DNA from: Streptomyces tanashiensis
GTDB lineage: Bacteria > Actinomycetota > Actinomycetes > Streptomycetales > Streptomycetaceae
Reading direction: 5' to 3'
DNA length: 64,000 nt
Assembly (NCBI RefSeq): GCF_014648895.1
Contig: NZ_BMRZ01000015.1
Coordinates: 62,001-126,000 of the forward strand
Under the pieces are notes generated by a model. That model was not told the origin of the DNA and made no database searches. It worked only from the letters and a program-made list of their open reading frames with translations. The position numbers and the translations under genes are program-made. This document shows, piece after piece, positions 18,636 to 28,900 of the stretch. The first letter of the stretch is position 1, and each line of letters begins with the position of its first letter.

Positions 18636-19895
18636 ATGACCACCACCTCCCTCGACACCCCTCCTCGGCGCGCCCTCTTCCGGCTGCCGGACTTCCGCCG
18701 GCTGTGGATCGGCGACACCGTGAGCCAGGCCGGCACCGCCGTCACCGTCCTCGCGCTCCCGCTCGTGGCGATCGGCCCGCTCGACGCGTCCCCCTTCGAG
18801 GCGGGGCTGCTCGTGATGTGCGAGTACCTGGGCTTTCTGCTCCTCGGGCTGCCCGCCGGGGCGTGGGTGGACCGGATGCGCCGCCGTCGCGTGATGATCG
18901 TGGGCGATCTCGGCCGGGCCGCTCTCCTCGCCACCCTGCCGCTCGCCGCGTGGCTCGGCGTGCTGACGCTCCCTCAGCTGTACGCGGTGGCCTTCGGGCT
19001 GTCCGTCTGCACGGCCTTCTTCGACATCGCGTACCAGAGCCATCTGCCGCGACTCGTCGACGAGGAGCGACTGGTGGAGGCGAACGTGGCCCTCGAAGCG
19101 ACCCGTACGGTCACGGCGGCGGGCGGGCCCGGAGCGGGAGGCGCGCTCGTCGCGGCGGTGACGGCCCCGGTGGCGCTCGCCGTCGACGCCGTCAGCTTCC
19201 TCGTCTCCGCGCTCCTCCTCTCCCGCATCCGCCGCCCCGACCCGCGGCCCGCGCGGGCTCCCGGGGCGCGACTGCGGGAGGAGATCGCCGAGGGGCTCAG
19301 GTTCGTGTTCCGGGACCGGCTGCTGCGGGCGCTGACGCTGACCGCCGCGGTCTCCAACCTGTGCGGCACGATCGGCACCTCCATGCTCCTCGTGCTGCTC
19401 GCGGGGGACCTCGGGCTCTCGCCGTTCCTGTGCGGGCTGGTGTTCACGGCGGAGGCGGTCGGCGGCTTCCTCGGCAGCCTCCTCGTGACCCGGATCTCCG
19501 CCCGCCTCGGCGAGGCGCGCGCGATGTGCGCGTCCGTCGTGGCCGCCGCGGTGCTGTGGCTGCTCGCGCTGCCGTTCTTCCACGCGGACGGGCGGTACGC
19601 GGTGGCCTGCCTGCTCCAGGGGCTCGGCTGGACCGCCTTCATGACCTTCAAGATCAACTCGGTGGCGCTCCGCCAGCGCCGCAGCCCCGCCCCGCTCCTC
19701 GGCCGGGTCACGGCGACCTTCCGCTTCGTGGTGTGGGGCTGCATGCCGCTGGGCGCCCTCGTGGGCGGAGTCCTCGGCGAGTACGCGGGCGTGCGGACGG
19801 CGCTGTGGACGGGCGCCGTGGGCGAACTGCTCGCGGTGGTGCCGCTGCTGGTGGCGGTGCGCGGCGGTGCCGGGCGGGACCGGGTCGCCGGGTGA
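18636..19895 (+). CDS. MFS transporter (MefA/enterobactin-exporter type)
   Basis: A 419-residue, 12-helix major facilitator: FRLPDFRRLWIGDTVSQAGTAVT at the start and the motif-A-like loop AGAWVDRMRRRRVMIVGDLGR between helices 2 and 3. The family exports small molecules, often macrolides or siderophores. Divergent pairing with an ArsR regulator is a common detoxification arrangement. ATG 18636 (MTTTSLD) is preferred; GTG 18618 and ATG 18621 are also in frame. It ends seven bases before a degraded PEP-mutase fragment. Confidence 0.9.
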   Translation: MTTTSLDTPPRRALFRLPDFRRLWIGDTVSQAGTAVTVLALPLVAIGPLDASPFEAGLLVMCEYLGFLLLGLPAGAWVDRMRRRRVMIVGDLGRAALLATLPLAAWLGVLTLPQLYAVAFGLSVCTAFFDIAYQSHLPRLVDEERLVEANVALEATRTVTAAGGPGAGGALVAAVTAPVALAVDAVSFLVSALLLSRIRRPDPRPARAPGARLREEIAEGLRFVFRDRLLRALTLTAAVSNLCGTIGTSMLLVLLAGDLGLSPFLCGLVFTAEAVGGFLGSLLVTRISARLGEARAMCASVVAAAVLWLLALPFFHADGRYAVACLLQGLGWTAFMTFKINSVALRQRRSPAPLLGRVTATFRFVVWGCMPLGALVGGVLGEYAGVRTALWTGAVGELLAVVPLLVAVRGGAGRDRVAG

Positions 19896-19901
19896 CGCCG
19901 C

Positions 19902-20159
19902 TCCCGCGGGGGACGCTCGTGGCCTCCCGGCCCCTGCCCGTGAACGTCCTGGCCGGCCCCGGCGCACTCCCCGTGTCCGAGCTCGCCGCAGCGGGAGCCG
20001 CCCGGGTCAGCGGCGGGGTCCGCCATCGCCGAGGCGGCGTACGGGCTGGTCCGGCGGGCCGCCCGCGAACTGCTGGAGAAGGGCACGACGACCACGCCGG
20101 AGGGCGGATTCGACTACGCCACCCTCAACGCGCCGCTCCTGGACGGACCCGCCGACTGA
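19902..20159 (+). pseudogene. C-terminal remnant of isocitrate lyase/PEP mutase family gene, frameshifted
   Basis: Reading across one frameshift gives RPLPVNVLAGPGALPVSELAAAGAARVS, then SAIAEAAYGLVRRAARELLEKG and GGFDYATLNAPLL. This is the C-terminal end of the PEP mutase/isocitrate lyase superfamily used by actinomycetes. The break is near 20011-20019, where one extra G sits in a G-rich run. The first two-thirds of the gene, with the metal site, is absent; the MFS gene occupies that position. It is a relic left by deletion. Confidence 0.8.
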
Positions 20160-20184
20160 GACACGGTCGGGAACGCGGCCGCTC

Positions 20185-21738
20185 TCACCGGGCACCCGCC
20201 TCCTGGCCGCTCCGGCCGTCCCCCGCCGCCTCCTCCAGGACCGGGAAGCGGCGGGGCGCCAGCGTGAGGAGGGCCAGGAGGGCGAGGGCCGCCGCGCCCG
20301 CGGCCCCCACGTACACGTAGTCGACCGCCGCGTCGACCGCCCGGCGGATGCCGTCGGTGGCGGCCAGGGCCGGGGCCAGCGTGTCGAGGTCCGTGCCGGC
20401 GCCGAGGCGCGCCGCCAGGACCCCGTTGGCGATCGCGCCGAAGAGCGCCGCGCCGATGCTCTGGCCGACCTGGCGACAGAAGAGGACGGAGGCGGTGGTG
20501 GTGCCCCGCTCCCCGTACGGGACGGTCGACTGCACGCCGACGATCAGCGGCAGCTGGAAGAGACCGAGGGCCGCACCGAGCAGCAGCATCAGGAGGGCGG
20601 GCTGCCAGGGCTCGCCGGGGAACGGCAGGAACGGGAACGCGAGCAGGAGCACCAGCGCCAGCGAGATGCCCAGGACCGCCGTGAGCCGGAAGCCGATGCG
20701 GGTGTAGACCCGGTTGGAGAGCGCGGCGCTGATGGGCCAGCTCAGGGTCCACGAGGAGAGGACGAAGCCGGCGGCGATCGGGCCCAGGCCGAGGACGGAC
20801 TGGGCGTACGTGGGCAGGAAGACCGTCGGGGCGACCATGAGCAGGCCGAGGGCGCCGAGGGAGAGGTTGACGGCGGCTATCGTGCGGCGGCGCCAGACCC
20901 AGCCGGGGATGATCGGCTCGGCCGCGCGCCGCTCGATGACGACGGTGAGGGCCGCGAGGGCCGCGGCTCCGCCGAGGAGACCGAGGGACGGGGCGGAGAG
21001 CCAGGGCCAGGCGACGCCGCCCTGGACGAGCGCGGTGATGAGTACGGCCCCGGTGGCGAAGATCGCCAGGGCTCCGGCCCAGTCGATGCGGACGCGCTCG
21101 CGCGGTGCGGTGCGGGCCGGTTCGACGAGGTGGCGGCCGACGAGCCAGAGGGCGAGCAGGCCGACGGGCAGGTTGATGAGGAAGATCCAGCGCCAGTCGG
21201 CGTACCCGGCGAGGAGGCCGCCGAGGGCCGGTCCGGCGATCGAGGCGGTGGCCCACACGGACGACAGCTTCGCCTGGATCTTGGGGCGTTCCTTCAGCGG
21301 GTAGAGGTCGGCGGCGATGGTCTGGACGGTGCCCTGGAGGGCGCCGCCGCCGAGGCCCTGGACGACGCGGAAGGCGATCAGGGAGGCCATGTTCCAGGCG
21401 GCGGCGCAGAGCAGGGAGCCGACGAGGAAGAGGACGGTCCCGGCGATGAGGACGGGCTTGCGGCCGAAGGTGTCGCTGAGCTTGCCGTACACGGGCAGGG
21501 TGACGGTCACGGCGAGCAGGTAGCCGGAGAAGAGCCAGGAGAAGACGGACAGTCCGCCGAGGTCGCCGACGATCTGGGGGACGGCGGTGGACACGATCGT
21601 CCCGTCGAGGGCGGCGAGCCCCATGGCGAGCATCAGCGCGAGCACCACGGGGCCACGGCGTGCGCCCGGGCCACCGTCCGGGGCGGACACCGCGGCGGAC
21701 CCGGCCGTTCCGGCCGATGTCGGGGAGGACTCGGTCAC
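20185..21738 (-). CDS. EmrB/QacA-type MFS drug exporter, 14 TM
   Basis: A 517-residue DHA2-family proton antiporter. Motif A is GKLSDTFGRKPVLIAG, motif D1 LDGTIVSTAVPQIVGDLGG, and motif C lies around ATASIAGPALGGLLAGYADWRWIF, which is the family pattern. The chain has 14 hydrophobic helices and a short cytosolic tail. It likely exports hydrophobic drugs or self-made metabolites. GTG 21738 (VTESSPTSAG) has AAAGGA upstream at 8 bases. No regulator lies beside it; the adjacent ABC system is on the other strand. Confidence 0.93.
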   Translation of the reverse strand: MTESSPTSAGTAGSAAVSAPDGGPGARRGPVVLALMLAMGLAALDGTIVSTAVPQIVGDLGGLSVFSWLFSGYLLAVTVTLPVYGKLSDTFGRKPVLIAGTVLFLVGSLLCAAAWNMASLIAFRVVQGLGGGALQGTVQTIAADLYPLKERPKIQAKLSSVWATASIAGPALGGLLAGYADWRWIFLINLPVGLLALWLVGRHLVEPARTAPRERVRIDWAGALAIFATGAVLITALVQGGVAWPWLSAPSLGLLGGAAALAALTVVIERRAAEPIIPGWVWRRRTIAAVNLSLGALGLLMVAPTVFLPTYAQSVLGLGPIAAGFVLSSWTLSWPISAALSNRVYTRIGFRLTAVLGISLALVLLLAFPFLPFPGEPWQPALLMLLLGAALGLFQLPLIVGVQSTVPYGERGTTTASVLFCRQVGQSIGAALFGAIANGVLAARLGAGTDLDTLAPALAATDGIRRAVDAAVDYVYVGAAGAAALALLALLTLAPRRFPVLEEAAGDGRSGQEAGAR

Positions 21739-21929
21739 CGCGCCATTCCTTTCTTCGTACACCTAAATGTGCGCGGCCAGCGTCTCACTCGACCCTGGGG
21801 TGGAGGAACCCCTAGGGGCCCCTCCCCCATGCGGGCCAGGGGTCGTTCGTACCGGCGGAGGAGGTGAAGTGCCGTTCGCTCTTCTTAACTTGAACCTACA
21901 AACCCACCCACCGCTCCAAGGAGAGAACC

Positions 21930-22718
21930 GTGACTTCGGCTGTGACCATCCCCAGGCACGGGGGTACTGGAGGGCTTACGGCTGTCGCGGCGCGGGCGCG
22001 TCAGGTCGTCAAGGCGTACGGCTCGGGGGAGACCCGGGTCGTCGCGCTGGACCACGTCGACGTGGACATCGCCCGTGGCCGGTTCACCGCGATCATGGGG
22101 CCCTCGGGTTCCGGCAAGTCGACCCTGATGCACTGCCTCGCGGGGCTCGACACCGTCACCGGCGGGCAGATCTTCCTCGACGAGACCGAGATCACCGGCC
22201 TCAAGGACAAGAAGCTCACCCAGCTGCGCCGGGACCGGATCGGCTTCATCTTCCAGGCGTTCAACCTGCTTCCCACCCTGAACGCCATCGAGAACATCAC
22301 GCTGCCGATGGACATCGCCGGGCGGAAGCCGGACGCCGAGTGGCTGCGCCGGGTCGTCGACACCGTCGGGCTCTCCGAGCGCCTCAAGCACCGGCCGAAC
22401 CAGCTCTCCGGCGGTCAGCAGCAGCGCGTCGCCGTGGCCCGCGCGCTCGCCGCCCGGCCCGAGATCATCTTCGGCGACGAGCCGACCGGAAACCTCGACT
22501 CGCGGGCCGGCGCCGAGGTCCTCGGCTTCCTCCGCGCGTCCGTGGACGAGCTGGGGCAGACGATCGTCATGGTCACCCACGACCCCGTCGCCGCCTCCTA
22601 CGCGGACCGGGTGCTGTACCTCGCCGACGGGCGGATCGTGGACGAGATGGAGCGGCCCACCGCCGAGGCCGTCCTCGACCGGATGAAGGACTTCGACGCG
22701 CGCGGGCGGACGTCATGA
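21930..22718 (+). CDS. ABC transporter ATP-binding protein (MacB/LolD type)
   Basis: A 262-residue ATPase: Walker A GPSGSGKS near residue 57, Q-loop FIFQAFNLLP, signature LSGGQQQR, Walker B IIFGDEPTGNLDSRAG, and switch His in MVTHD. EPTGNLDS is typical of the MacB/LolD group, which drives FtsX-type permeases in lipoprotein, drug or signal release. GTG 21930 has AAGGAGA 6 bases upstream. Its stop overlaps the permease start (ATGA), so the two are translationally coupled. Confidence 0.96.
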   Translation: MTSAVTIPRHGGTGGLTAVAARARQVVKAYGSGETRVVALDHVDVDIARGRFTAIMGPSGSGKSTLMHCLAGLDTVTGGQIFLDETEITGLKDKKLTQLRRDRIGFIFQAFNLLPTLNAIENITLPMDIAGRKPDAEWLRRVVDTVGLSERLKHRPNQLSGGQQQRVAVARALAARPEIIFGDEPTGNLDSRAGAEVLGFLRASVDELGQTIVMVTHDPVAASYADRVLYLADGRIVDEMERPTAEAVLDRMKDFDARGRTS

Positions 22719-25288
22719 CCGTCCTCAAGACCTCACTGCGCAACTTCTTCGCGCACAAGGGCCGGATGGCGCTCTCCGCCGTCGCCGTCCTGCTCTCCGT
22801 CGCCTTCGTCAGTGGGACGCTCGTCTTCACCGACACCATGAACACGACGTTCGACAAGCTCTTCGCGTCGACCGCCTCCGACGTCACCGTCAGCCCCAAG
22901 GCCGCGGCGGCCGATGACGAGATCCCGCAGAACGGCCGCCCCGAGTCCCTCCCCGCCTCGCTCGTCGAGCAGGCCAGGAAGGTCGAGGGCGTCAAGGACG
23001 CGCAGGGCTCGGTCGCGTCGACGAGCGTCACCGTCGTCGACGCGAAGAACAAGAACGTCGGCCCGACCGGCGGCGCCCCGACGATCGCCGTCAACTGGAC
23101 GCCCAACGAGCTGCGCTCGGTGGAGATCGCCTCCGGCCACGAGCCGCGCGGCCCCACCGAGGTCGTCGTCGACGGCGCCACCGCCGAGAAGCACGGCCTG
23201 AAGCTCGGCGACGAGCTGCGGACCATCGCCGTCACCGGCGACTTCACCGCGAAGATCGTCGGAACCGTCGAGTTCAAGGTCACCAACCCCGGCGCCACCG
23301 TCGTCTACTTCGACACCGCCACCGCCCAGCGTGAACTCCTCGGCAAGACGGGCCTCTTCACCCAGGTCTCCGTCGACGCGAAGCCCGGCGTCTCCGACGA
23401 CGCGCTCAAGGCGGACCTCGCCGCCGCCCTCGGCGGGGGCTACAAGCTGCAGACCGCCGCCGAGGTCGCCGACGCGGGCCGCGAGAGCATGGCCGGCTTC
23501 CTCGACGTCATGAAGTACGCGATGCTCGGCTTCGCCGGGATCGCCTTCCTCGTCGGCATCTTCCTCATCGTCAACACCTTCTCCATGCTGGTCGCCCAGC
23601 GCACCCGCGAGATCGGCCTCATGCGGGCCATCGGATCGAGCCGCAAGCAGGTCAACCGTTCCGTCCTCGTCGAGGCGCTCCTCCTCGGCCTAGTCGGCTC
23701 GGTCGCCGGTGTCGCCGCGGGCGTCGGCCTCGCCGTCGGACTGATGAAGCTCATGTCCTCGATGGGCATGGAGCTCTCCACCCGCGACCTCACCGTGGCG
23801 TGGACGACCCCGGCCGTCGGTCTCGCCCTCGGCATCGTCGTCACCGTCCTCGCCGCGTACATCCCCGCCCGCCGCGCCGGGAAGGTCTCCCCGATGGCGG
23901 CCCTCCGCGACGCCGGCACCCCCGCCGACGGCAGGGCCGGCCGGGTACGGGGCGTGCTCGGTCTCGTCCTCACCGGCGCCGGAGCGGCCGCCCTGGTCGC
24001 CGCGGCCCGCGCCGCGGAGGCCGGCCCCGGCTCCCTCTGGCTCGGCCTCGGCGTCGTCCTCACCCTCCTCGGCTTCGTCGTCGTCGGCCCGCTCCTCGCG
24101 GGCGGCGTCGTGCGCGCCCTCGGCGTCGTCGTCCTGCGGATCTTCGGCCCGGTCGGCCGGATGGCCGAGCGCAACGCGCTCCGCAACCCGCGGCGTACCG
24201 GTGCCACCGCCGCCGCCCTGATGATCGGCCTCGCGCTCGTGGCCGGCCTCTCGGTGGTCGGCTCCTCGATGGTCGCCTCGGCCACCGAGGAACTGGACCG
24301 CTCCGTCGGCGCCGACTACATCGTGCGGTCCGCGACCGGGCAGCCGATCGTGCCGCAGGCGCAGGCAGCCCTGGAGAAGGCCCCGGGCCTGGACCACGTC
24401 ACCGAGTACAAGTGGGTCGACGCCAAGGTCACCGACCCGCGCGGCAAGGTCTCCACGGCCGACCTGGCCGCCACCGACCCGACGTACGTGAAGGACCTGC
24501 GCCGCGAGACGACCGCGGGCACCCTCACGGACGCGTACGGCGAGAACGCGATGTCCGTCGGCAGCGACTACGCCACCGAGCACGGCGTGAAGGTCGGCGA
24601 CGTCCTGACCGTCGCCTTCAAGGGCGGCGACACGGCGAAGCTGAAGGTCGCGGCGATCACGGCGGACGTCGGTCAGGTCGACAAGGGCGCGATGTACACG
24701 AGCGTCGCCACCGTCGCCCGCCATCTGCCCGCCGAGCGGGTGCCGCACAGCCTGCTGATCCTGGCCAGCGCGAAGGACGGCCAGGAGACCCAGGCCTACC
24801 AGGCCCTCAAGGACGCCCTCGCGCCGTACCCGCAGTACAAGGTGAGCAACCAGGCCGACTACAAGGAGGAGCTGCAGGACCAGGTCGGGCAGCTGCTCAA
24901 CATCGTGTACGGGCTCCTCGCCCTGGCGATCATCGTCGCGGTCCTCGGTGTCGTGAACACCCTCGCGCTCTCGGTGGTCGAGCGGACCCGCGAGATCGGC
25001 CTCATGCGGGCGATCGGCCTCTCCCGCCGGCAGCTGCGCCGCATGATCCGTCTGGAGTCGGTGGTCATCGCCCTCTTCGGCGCCCTCCTCGGCCTCGGCC
25101 TGGGCATGGGCTGGGGCACGGCCGCGCAGAAGCTCCTGGCGCTGGAGGGCCTCGGGGTCCTGGAGATCCCCTGGCCGACGATCGTGACGGTCTTCATCGG
25201 CTCGGCCTTCGTGGGTCTCTTCGCGGCACTGGTCCCGGCGTTCCGGGCGGGCCGGATGAACGTCCTGAACGCGATCGCGAGCGAGTAG
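22715..25288 (+). CDS. ABC transporter permease with duplicated FtsX domains
   Basis: An 857-residue inner-membrane protein. An N-terminal helix (AVLLSVAFVSGTLVF) is followed by a MacB-type periplasmic domain (about 45-250). The first FtsX domain contains RTREIGLMRAIGSSRKQV; a second periplasmic domain and second FtsX domain contain RTREIGLMRAIGLSRRQL. The repeated motif shows an internal duplication, so one polypeptide may serve as the whole permease with the preceding ATPase. The family uses mechanical force for export or signalling and does not move substrates through a classical channel. Substrate unknown. Confidence 0.95.
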   Translation: MTVLKTSLRNFFAHKGRMALSAVAVLLSVAFVSGTLVFTDTMNTTFDKLFASTASDVTVSPKAAAADDEIPQNGRPESLPASLVEQARKVEGVKDAQGSVASTSVTVVDAKNKNVGPTGGAPTIAVNWTPNELRSVEIASGHEPRGPTEVVVDGATAEKHGLKLGDELRTIAVTGDFTAKIVGTVEFKVTNPGATVVYFDTATAQRELLGKTGLFTQVSVDAKPGVSDDALKADLAAALGGGYKLQTAAEVADAGRESMAGFLDVMKYAMLGFAGIAFLVGIFLIVNTFSMLVAQRTREIGLMRAIGSSRKQVNRSVLVEALLLGLVGSVAGVAAGVGLAVGLMKLMSSMGMELSTRDLTVAWTTPAVGLALGIVVTVLAAYIPARRAGKVSPMAALRDAGTPADGRAGRVRGVLGLVLTGAGAAALVAAARAAEAGPGSLWLGLGVVLTLLGFVVVGPLLAGGVVRALGVVVLRIFGPVGRMAERNALRNPRRTGATAAALMIGLALVAGLSVVGSSMVASATEELDRSVGADYIVRSATGQPIVPQAQAALEKAPGLDHVTEYKWVDAKVTDPRGKVSTADLAATDPTYVKDLRRETTAGTLTDAYGENAMSVGSDYATEHGVKVGDVLTVAFKGGDTAKLKVAAITADVGQVDKGAMYTSVATVARHLPAERVPHSLLILASAKDGQETQAYQALKDALAPYPQYKVSNQADYKEELQDQVGQLLNIVYGLLALAIIVAVLGVVNTLALSVVERTREIGLMRAIGLSRRQLRRMIRLESVVIALFGALLGLGLGMGWGTAAQKLLALEGLGVLEIPWPTIVTVFIGSAFVGLFAALVPAFRAGRMNVLNAIASE

Positions 25289-25310
25289 CGGTCGCGGGAC
25301 GGAACGGGGG

Positions 25311-25354
25311 AGCGCGGCCCCGGTGGACCCTGCCAGGTCCACCGGGGCCGCGCT
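25311..25354 (+). terminator. Strong terminator after ABC permease
   Basis: A perfect 19-bp stem (25311-25329 with 25336-25354) with a 6-base loop lies 22 bases past the stop. Confidence 0.88.
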
Positions 25355-25356
25355 GC

Positions 25357-25405
25357 TGTCCGGCCGGTCGGGCCGGTCCGGTCGGTCCGGCCGGTCGGGT
25401 CGGGG
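25357..25405. repeat. GGTCC/GGCCGGTC simple repeat
   Basis: A short low-complexity tract of alternating CGGCCGGTCGGG and CGGTCCGGTCGG units lies between the ABC terminator and the antitoxin gene. It has no coding or hairpin logic that I can see. Confidence 0.6.
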
Positions 25406-25451
25406 CGTTCCGTCCGGACCGTGGGGAGGGGTGCGTCTTCGTGGGGGAGTG

Positions 25452-25697
25452 TCATTCGTCGACGCCGAAGGCCTGGTCGAAGGCCTCGGGTGCGTCGTCG
25501 AAGTCGTCGGTGGCGGCGGCGCGGCCCCTGACGGGGCCGTAGTCGCCCCGGCGGCCCCTGCCGGCCAGCGGGATCACCTTCGCCACCGGTTCGCCGGACT
25601 TGCTGATGATCACCTCCTCGCCGGTGGCGACCGCATCCAGGATCTTGGAGAAGTGGGTCTGCGCCTCGTGGACGTTGTACTGCCGGGCTGCTTCCAT
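25452..25697 (-). CDS. Phd/YefM-family antitoxin, no adjacent toxin
   Basis: An 81-residue protein: RQYNVHEAQTHFSKILDAVATGEEVIISKSGEPVAKVIPL is the Phd/YefM DNA-binding fold, followed by an acidic tail ending FDQAFGVDE that would wrap a toxin. Such antitoxins usually precede a PIN-domain or RelE toxin gene. The 97 bases downstream hold only repeats and a terminator, and upstream is the mfd region, so no toxin is in place. It may act on a distant toxin or as a repressor only. Confidence 0.88.
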   Translation of the reverse strand: MEAARQYNVHEAQTHFSKILDAVATGEEVIISKSGEPVAKVIPLAGRGRRGDYGPVRGRAAATDDFDDAPEAFDQAFGVDE

Positions 25698-25970
25698 GGC
25701 GGCCTCGCACCGTGGGGAGGGCTCACAGCGGGGTGTGTGCGGGTGGACCGGGTACTGGACTAAAGCGTAGTGCGAGGAGCCGTCCCGCGGCCTGCCCGGT
25801 CACCCGTTCCGAACGCCTGACTGGCCCCTTTTCCCGGGGTGGGTGACAGTGGCACGTCGTAGGCTGGGGGACGCACCCGGCCCACGCGGCCGGGACCACC
25901 CGGCCCGTGAGACGTGTCGGGCTGTTCGCGTTGCCCGCCCCCGTCGTACGAACCCGGGATGGAAGCCCCC

Positions 25971-28900
25971 ATGAGCCTGCACGGTCTGCTCGATGTCGTC
26001 GTCAAGGACGCCGCCCTCGCCGAGGCGGTGAAGGCCGCCGGTGACGGGAACCGCCCGCACGTGGACCTGGTCGGACCGGCGGCCGCGCGGCCGTTCGCCG
26101 TGGCCGCGCTCGCCCGGGACTCGGGGCGGCCGGTGCTCGCGGTGACCGCGACCGGCCGGGAGGCCGAGGACCTGGCCGCCGCGCTGCGGTCGCTCCTGGA
26201 CCCGGACACGGTCGCCGAGTACCCCTCCTGGGAGACCCTGCCGCACGAGCGGCTCTCGCCCCGGTCCGACACCGTCGGCCGCCGGCTCGCCGTGCTGCGG
26301 CGGCTGGCGCACCCCAGGGACGACGATCCCGCCGCCGGTCCCGTCAGCGTGGTCGTCGCGCCCATCCGTTCCGTGCTCCAGCCGCAGGTCAAGGGCCTCG
26401 GGGACCTGGAGCCCGTGGCGTTGAGGAGCGGGCAGACCGCCGACCTGAACGAGGTCGTCGAGGGCCTCGCGGCCGCCGCGTACTCCCGGGTGGAGCTGGT
26501 CGAGAAGCGCGGTGAGTTCGCGGTGCGCGGCGGCATCCTGGACGTCTTCCCGCCGACCGAGGAGCACCCGCTCCGGATCGAGTTCTGGGGCGACGACGTC
26601 GAGGAGATCCGGTACTTCAAGGTCGCCGACCAGCGGTCCCTGGAGGTCGCCGAGCACGGTCTGTGGGCGCCGCCCTGCCGTGAGCTGCTGCTGACCGACG
26701 AGGTGCGGGAGCGGGCGGCGGCGCTCGCGGAGGAGCACCCGGAGCTGGGCGAGCTGCTCAACAAGATCGCCGAGGGGATCGCGGTGGAGGGCATGGAGTC
26801 CCTCGCGCCGGTCCTCGTCGACGACATGGAGCTGCTGCTCGACGTGCTGCCCGAGGGCGCCATGGCCGTCGTCTGCGACCCCGAGCGGGTGCGGACCCGG
26901 GCCGCCGATCTGGTGGCCACCAGTCAGGAGTTCCTGCAGGCCTCCTGGGCCGCCACGGCCGGCGGCGGCGAGGCTCCGATCGACGTCGGCGCGGCCTCGC
27001 TGTGGGGGATCGCGGACGTGCGGGACCGGGCGCGCGAGCTGGGCATGGCCTGGTGGTCGGTGTCGCCGTTCGCGGCGGACGCGGCCGACGCCGACGGGGA
27101 CACCCTGACGCTCGGCATGCGGGCCCCGGAGTCGTACCGCGGCGACACGGCCCGGGCGCTCGCCGACACCAAGGGCTGGCTGGCCGACGGCTGGCGGACG
27201 GTGTACGTGACGGAGGCCCACGGCCCGGCGTCCCGTACGGTCGAGGTCCTCGGCGGCGAGGGCATCGCCGCCCGCCTCGACGCGGACCTGGCGGAGATCT
27301 CCCCGTCCGTGGTGCACGTGTCGACCGGTTCCATCGACTACGGCTTCGTCGATCCGGCGCTCCGGCTGGCCGTGCTCACGGAGACCGACCTGTCCGGCCA
27401 GAAGGCGGCGGGCAAGGACGGCCAGCGGATGCCGGCCAAGCGCCGCAAGACGATCGACCCGCTGACGCTGGAGGTCGGCGACTACATCGTGCACGAGCAG
27501 CACGGTGTCGGCCGGTACGTCGAGATGGTCCAGCGGACCGTGCAGGGCGCGACCCGCGAGTACCTCCTCGTGGAGTACGCGCCGGCGAAGCGCGGCCAGC
27601 CCGGTGACCGGCTGTACATCCCGACCGACCAGCTGGAGCAGGTCACGAAGTACGTGGGCGGCGAGGCGCCGACCCTGCACCGGCTCGGCGGCGCGGACTG
27701 GACGAAGACGAAGCAGCGGGCGAAGAAGGCCGTCAAGGAGATCGCGGCCGACCTGATCAAGCTGTACTCGGCCCGGATGGCGGCTCCCGGTCACGCCTTC
27801 GGCCCGGACACGCCGTGGCAGCGGGAGCTGGAGGACGCCTTCCCGTACGCGGAGACGCCCGATCAGCTGTCCACCATCGCCGAGGTGAAGGAGGACATGG
27901 AGAAGACGGTTCCGATGGACCGTCTGATCTGCGGCGACGTCGGTTACGGCAAGACGGAGATCGCGGTGCGGGCGGCCTTCAAGGCCGTGCAGGACGGCAA
28001 GCAGGTCGCGGTCCTGGTGCCGACGACGCTGCTCGTGCAGCAGCATTTCGGCACGTTCGGCGAGCGGTACTCGCAGTTCCCGGTGAAGGTGCGGGCGCTG
28101 TCCCGGTTCCAGACGGAGACCGAGTCGAAGGCGACCCTGGAGGGGCTGCGGGAGGGCTCGGTCGACGTCGTCATCGGCACCCACCGCCTCTTCTCCTCGG
28201 AGACGAAGTTCAAGGACCTGGGTCTGGTCATCGTCGACGAGGAGCAGCGCTTCGGCGTCGAGCACAAGGAGCAGCTGAAGAAGCTCCGGGCGAACGTCGA
28301 CGTCCTGACGATGTCGGCCACCCCGATTCCGCGAACCCTGGAGATGGCGGTGACGGGCATCCGCGAGATGTCGACGATCACCACGCCGCCGGAGGAGCGG
28401 CACCCGGTCCTCACCTTCGTCGGTCCGTACGAGGAGAAGCAGATCGGCGCCGCGATCCGGCGTGAACTCCTGCGCGAGGGGCAGGTCTTCTACATCCACA
28501 ACCGGGTGGACTCGATCGACCGGGCCGCCGCCCGGCTCCGTGAGATCGTCCCGGAGGCGCGGATCGCCACGGCCCACGGGCAGATGAGCGAGAGCGCCCT
28601 GGAGCAGGTCGTGGTCGACTTCTGGGAGAAGAAGTTCGACGTGCTGGTGTCGACGACGATCGTCGAGTCCGGCATCGACATCTCCAACGCGAACACCCTG
28701 ATCGTCGAGCGGGGCGACAACTTCGGCCTGAGCCAGCTCCACCAGCTGCGCGGCCGTGTCGGACGAGGGAGGGAGCGCGGTTACGCGTACTTCCTCTACC
28801 CGCCGGAGAAGCCGCTCACGGAGACCGCGCACGAGCGGCTCGCGACGATCGCCCAGCACACCGAGATGGGCGCCGGCATGTACGTCGCGATGAAGGACCT

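Noticed and set aside
19896..20184. Insertion-sequence scar at the PEP-mutase remnant
   Set aside because: No terminal inverted repeats, target duplication or transposase fragment is visible; simple deletion explains it.
25914..25970. Upstream in-frame extension of mfd
   Set aside because: The extension has no conserved look, and the best-spaced purine-rich site serves ATG 25971.
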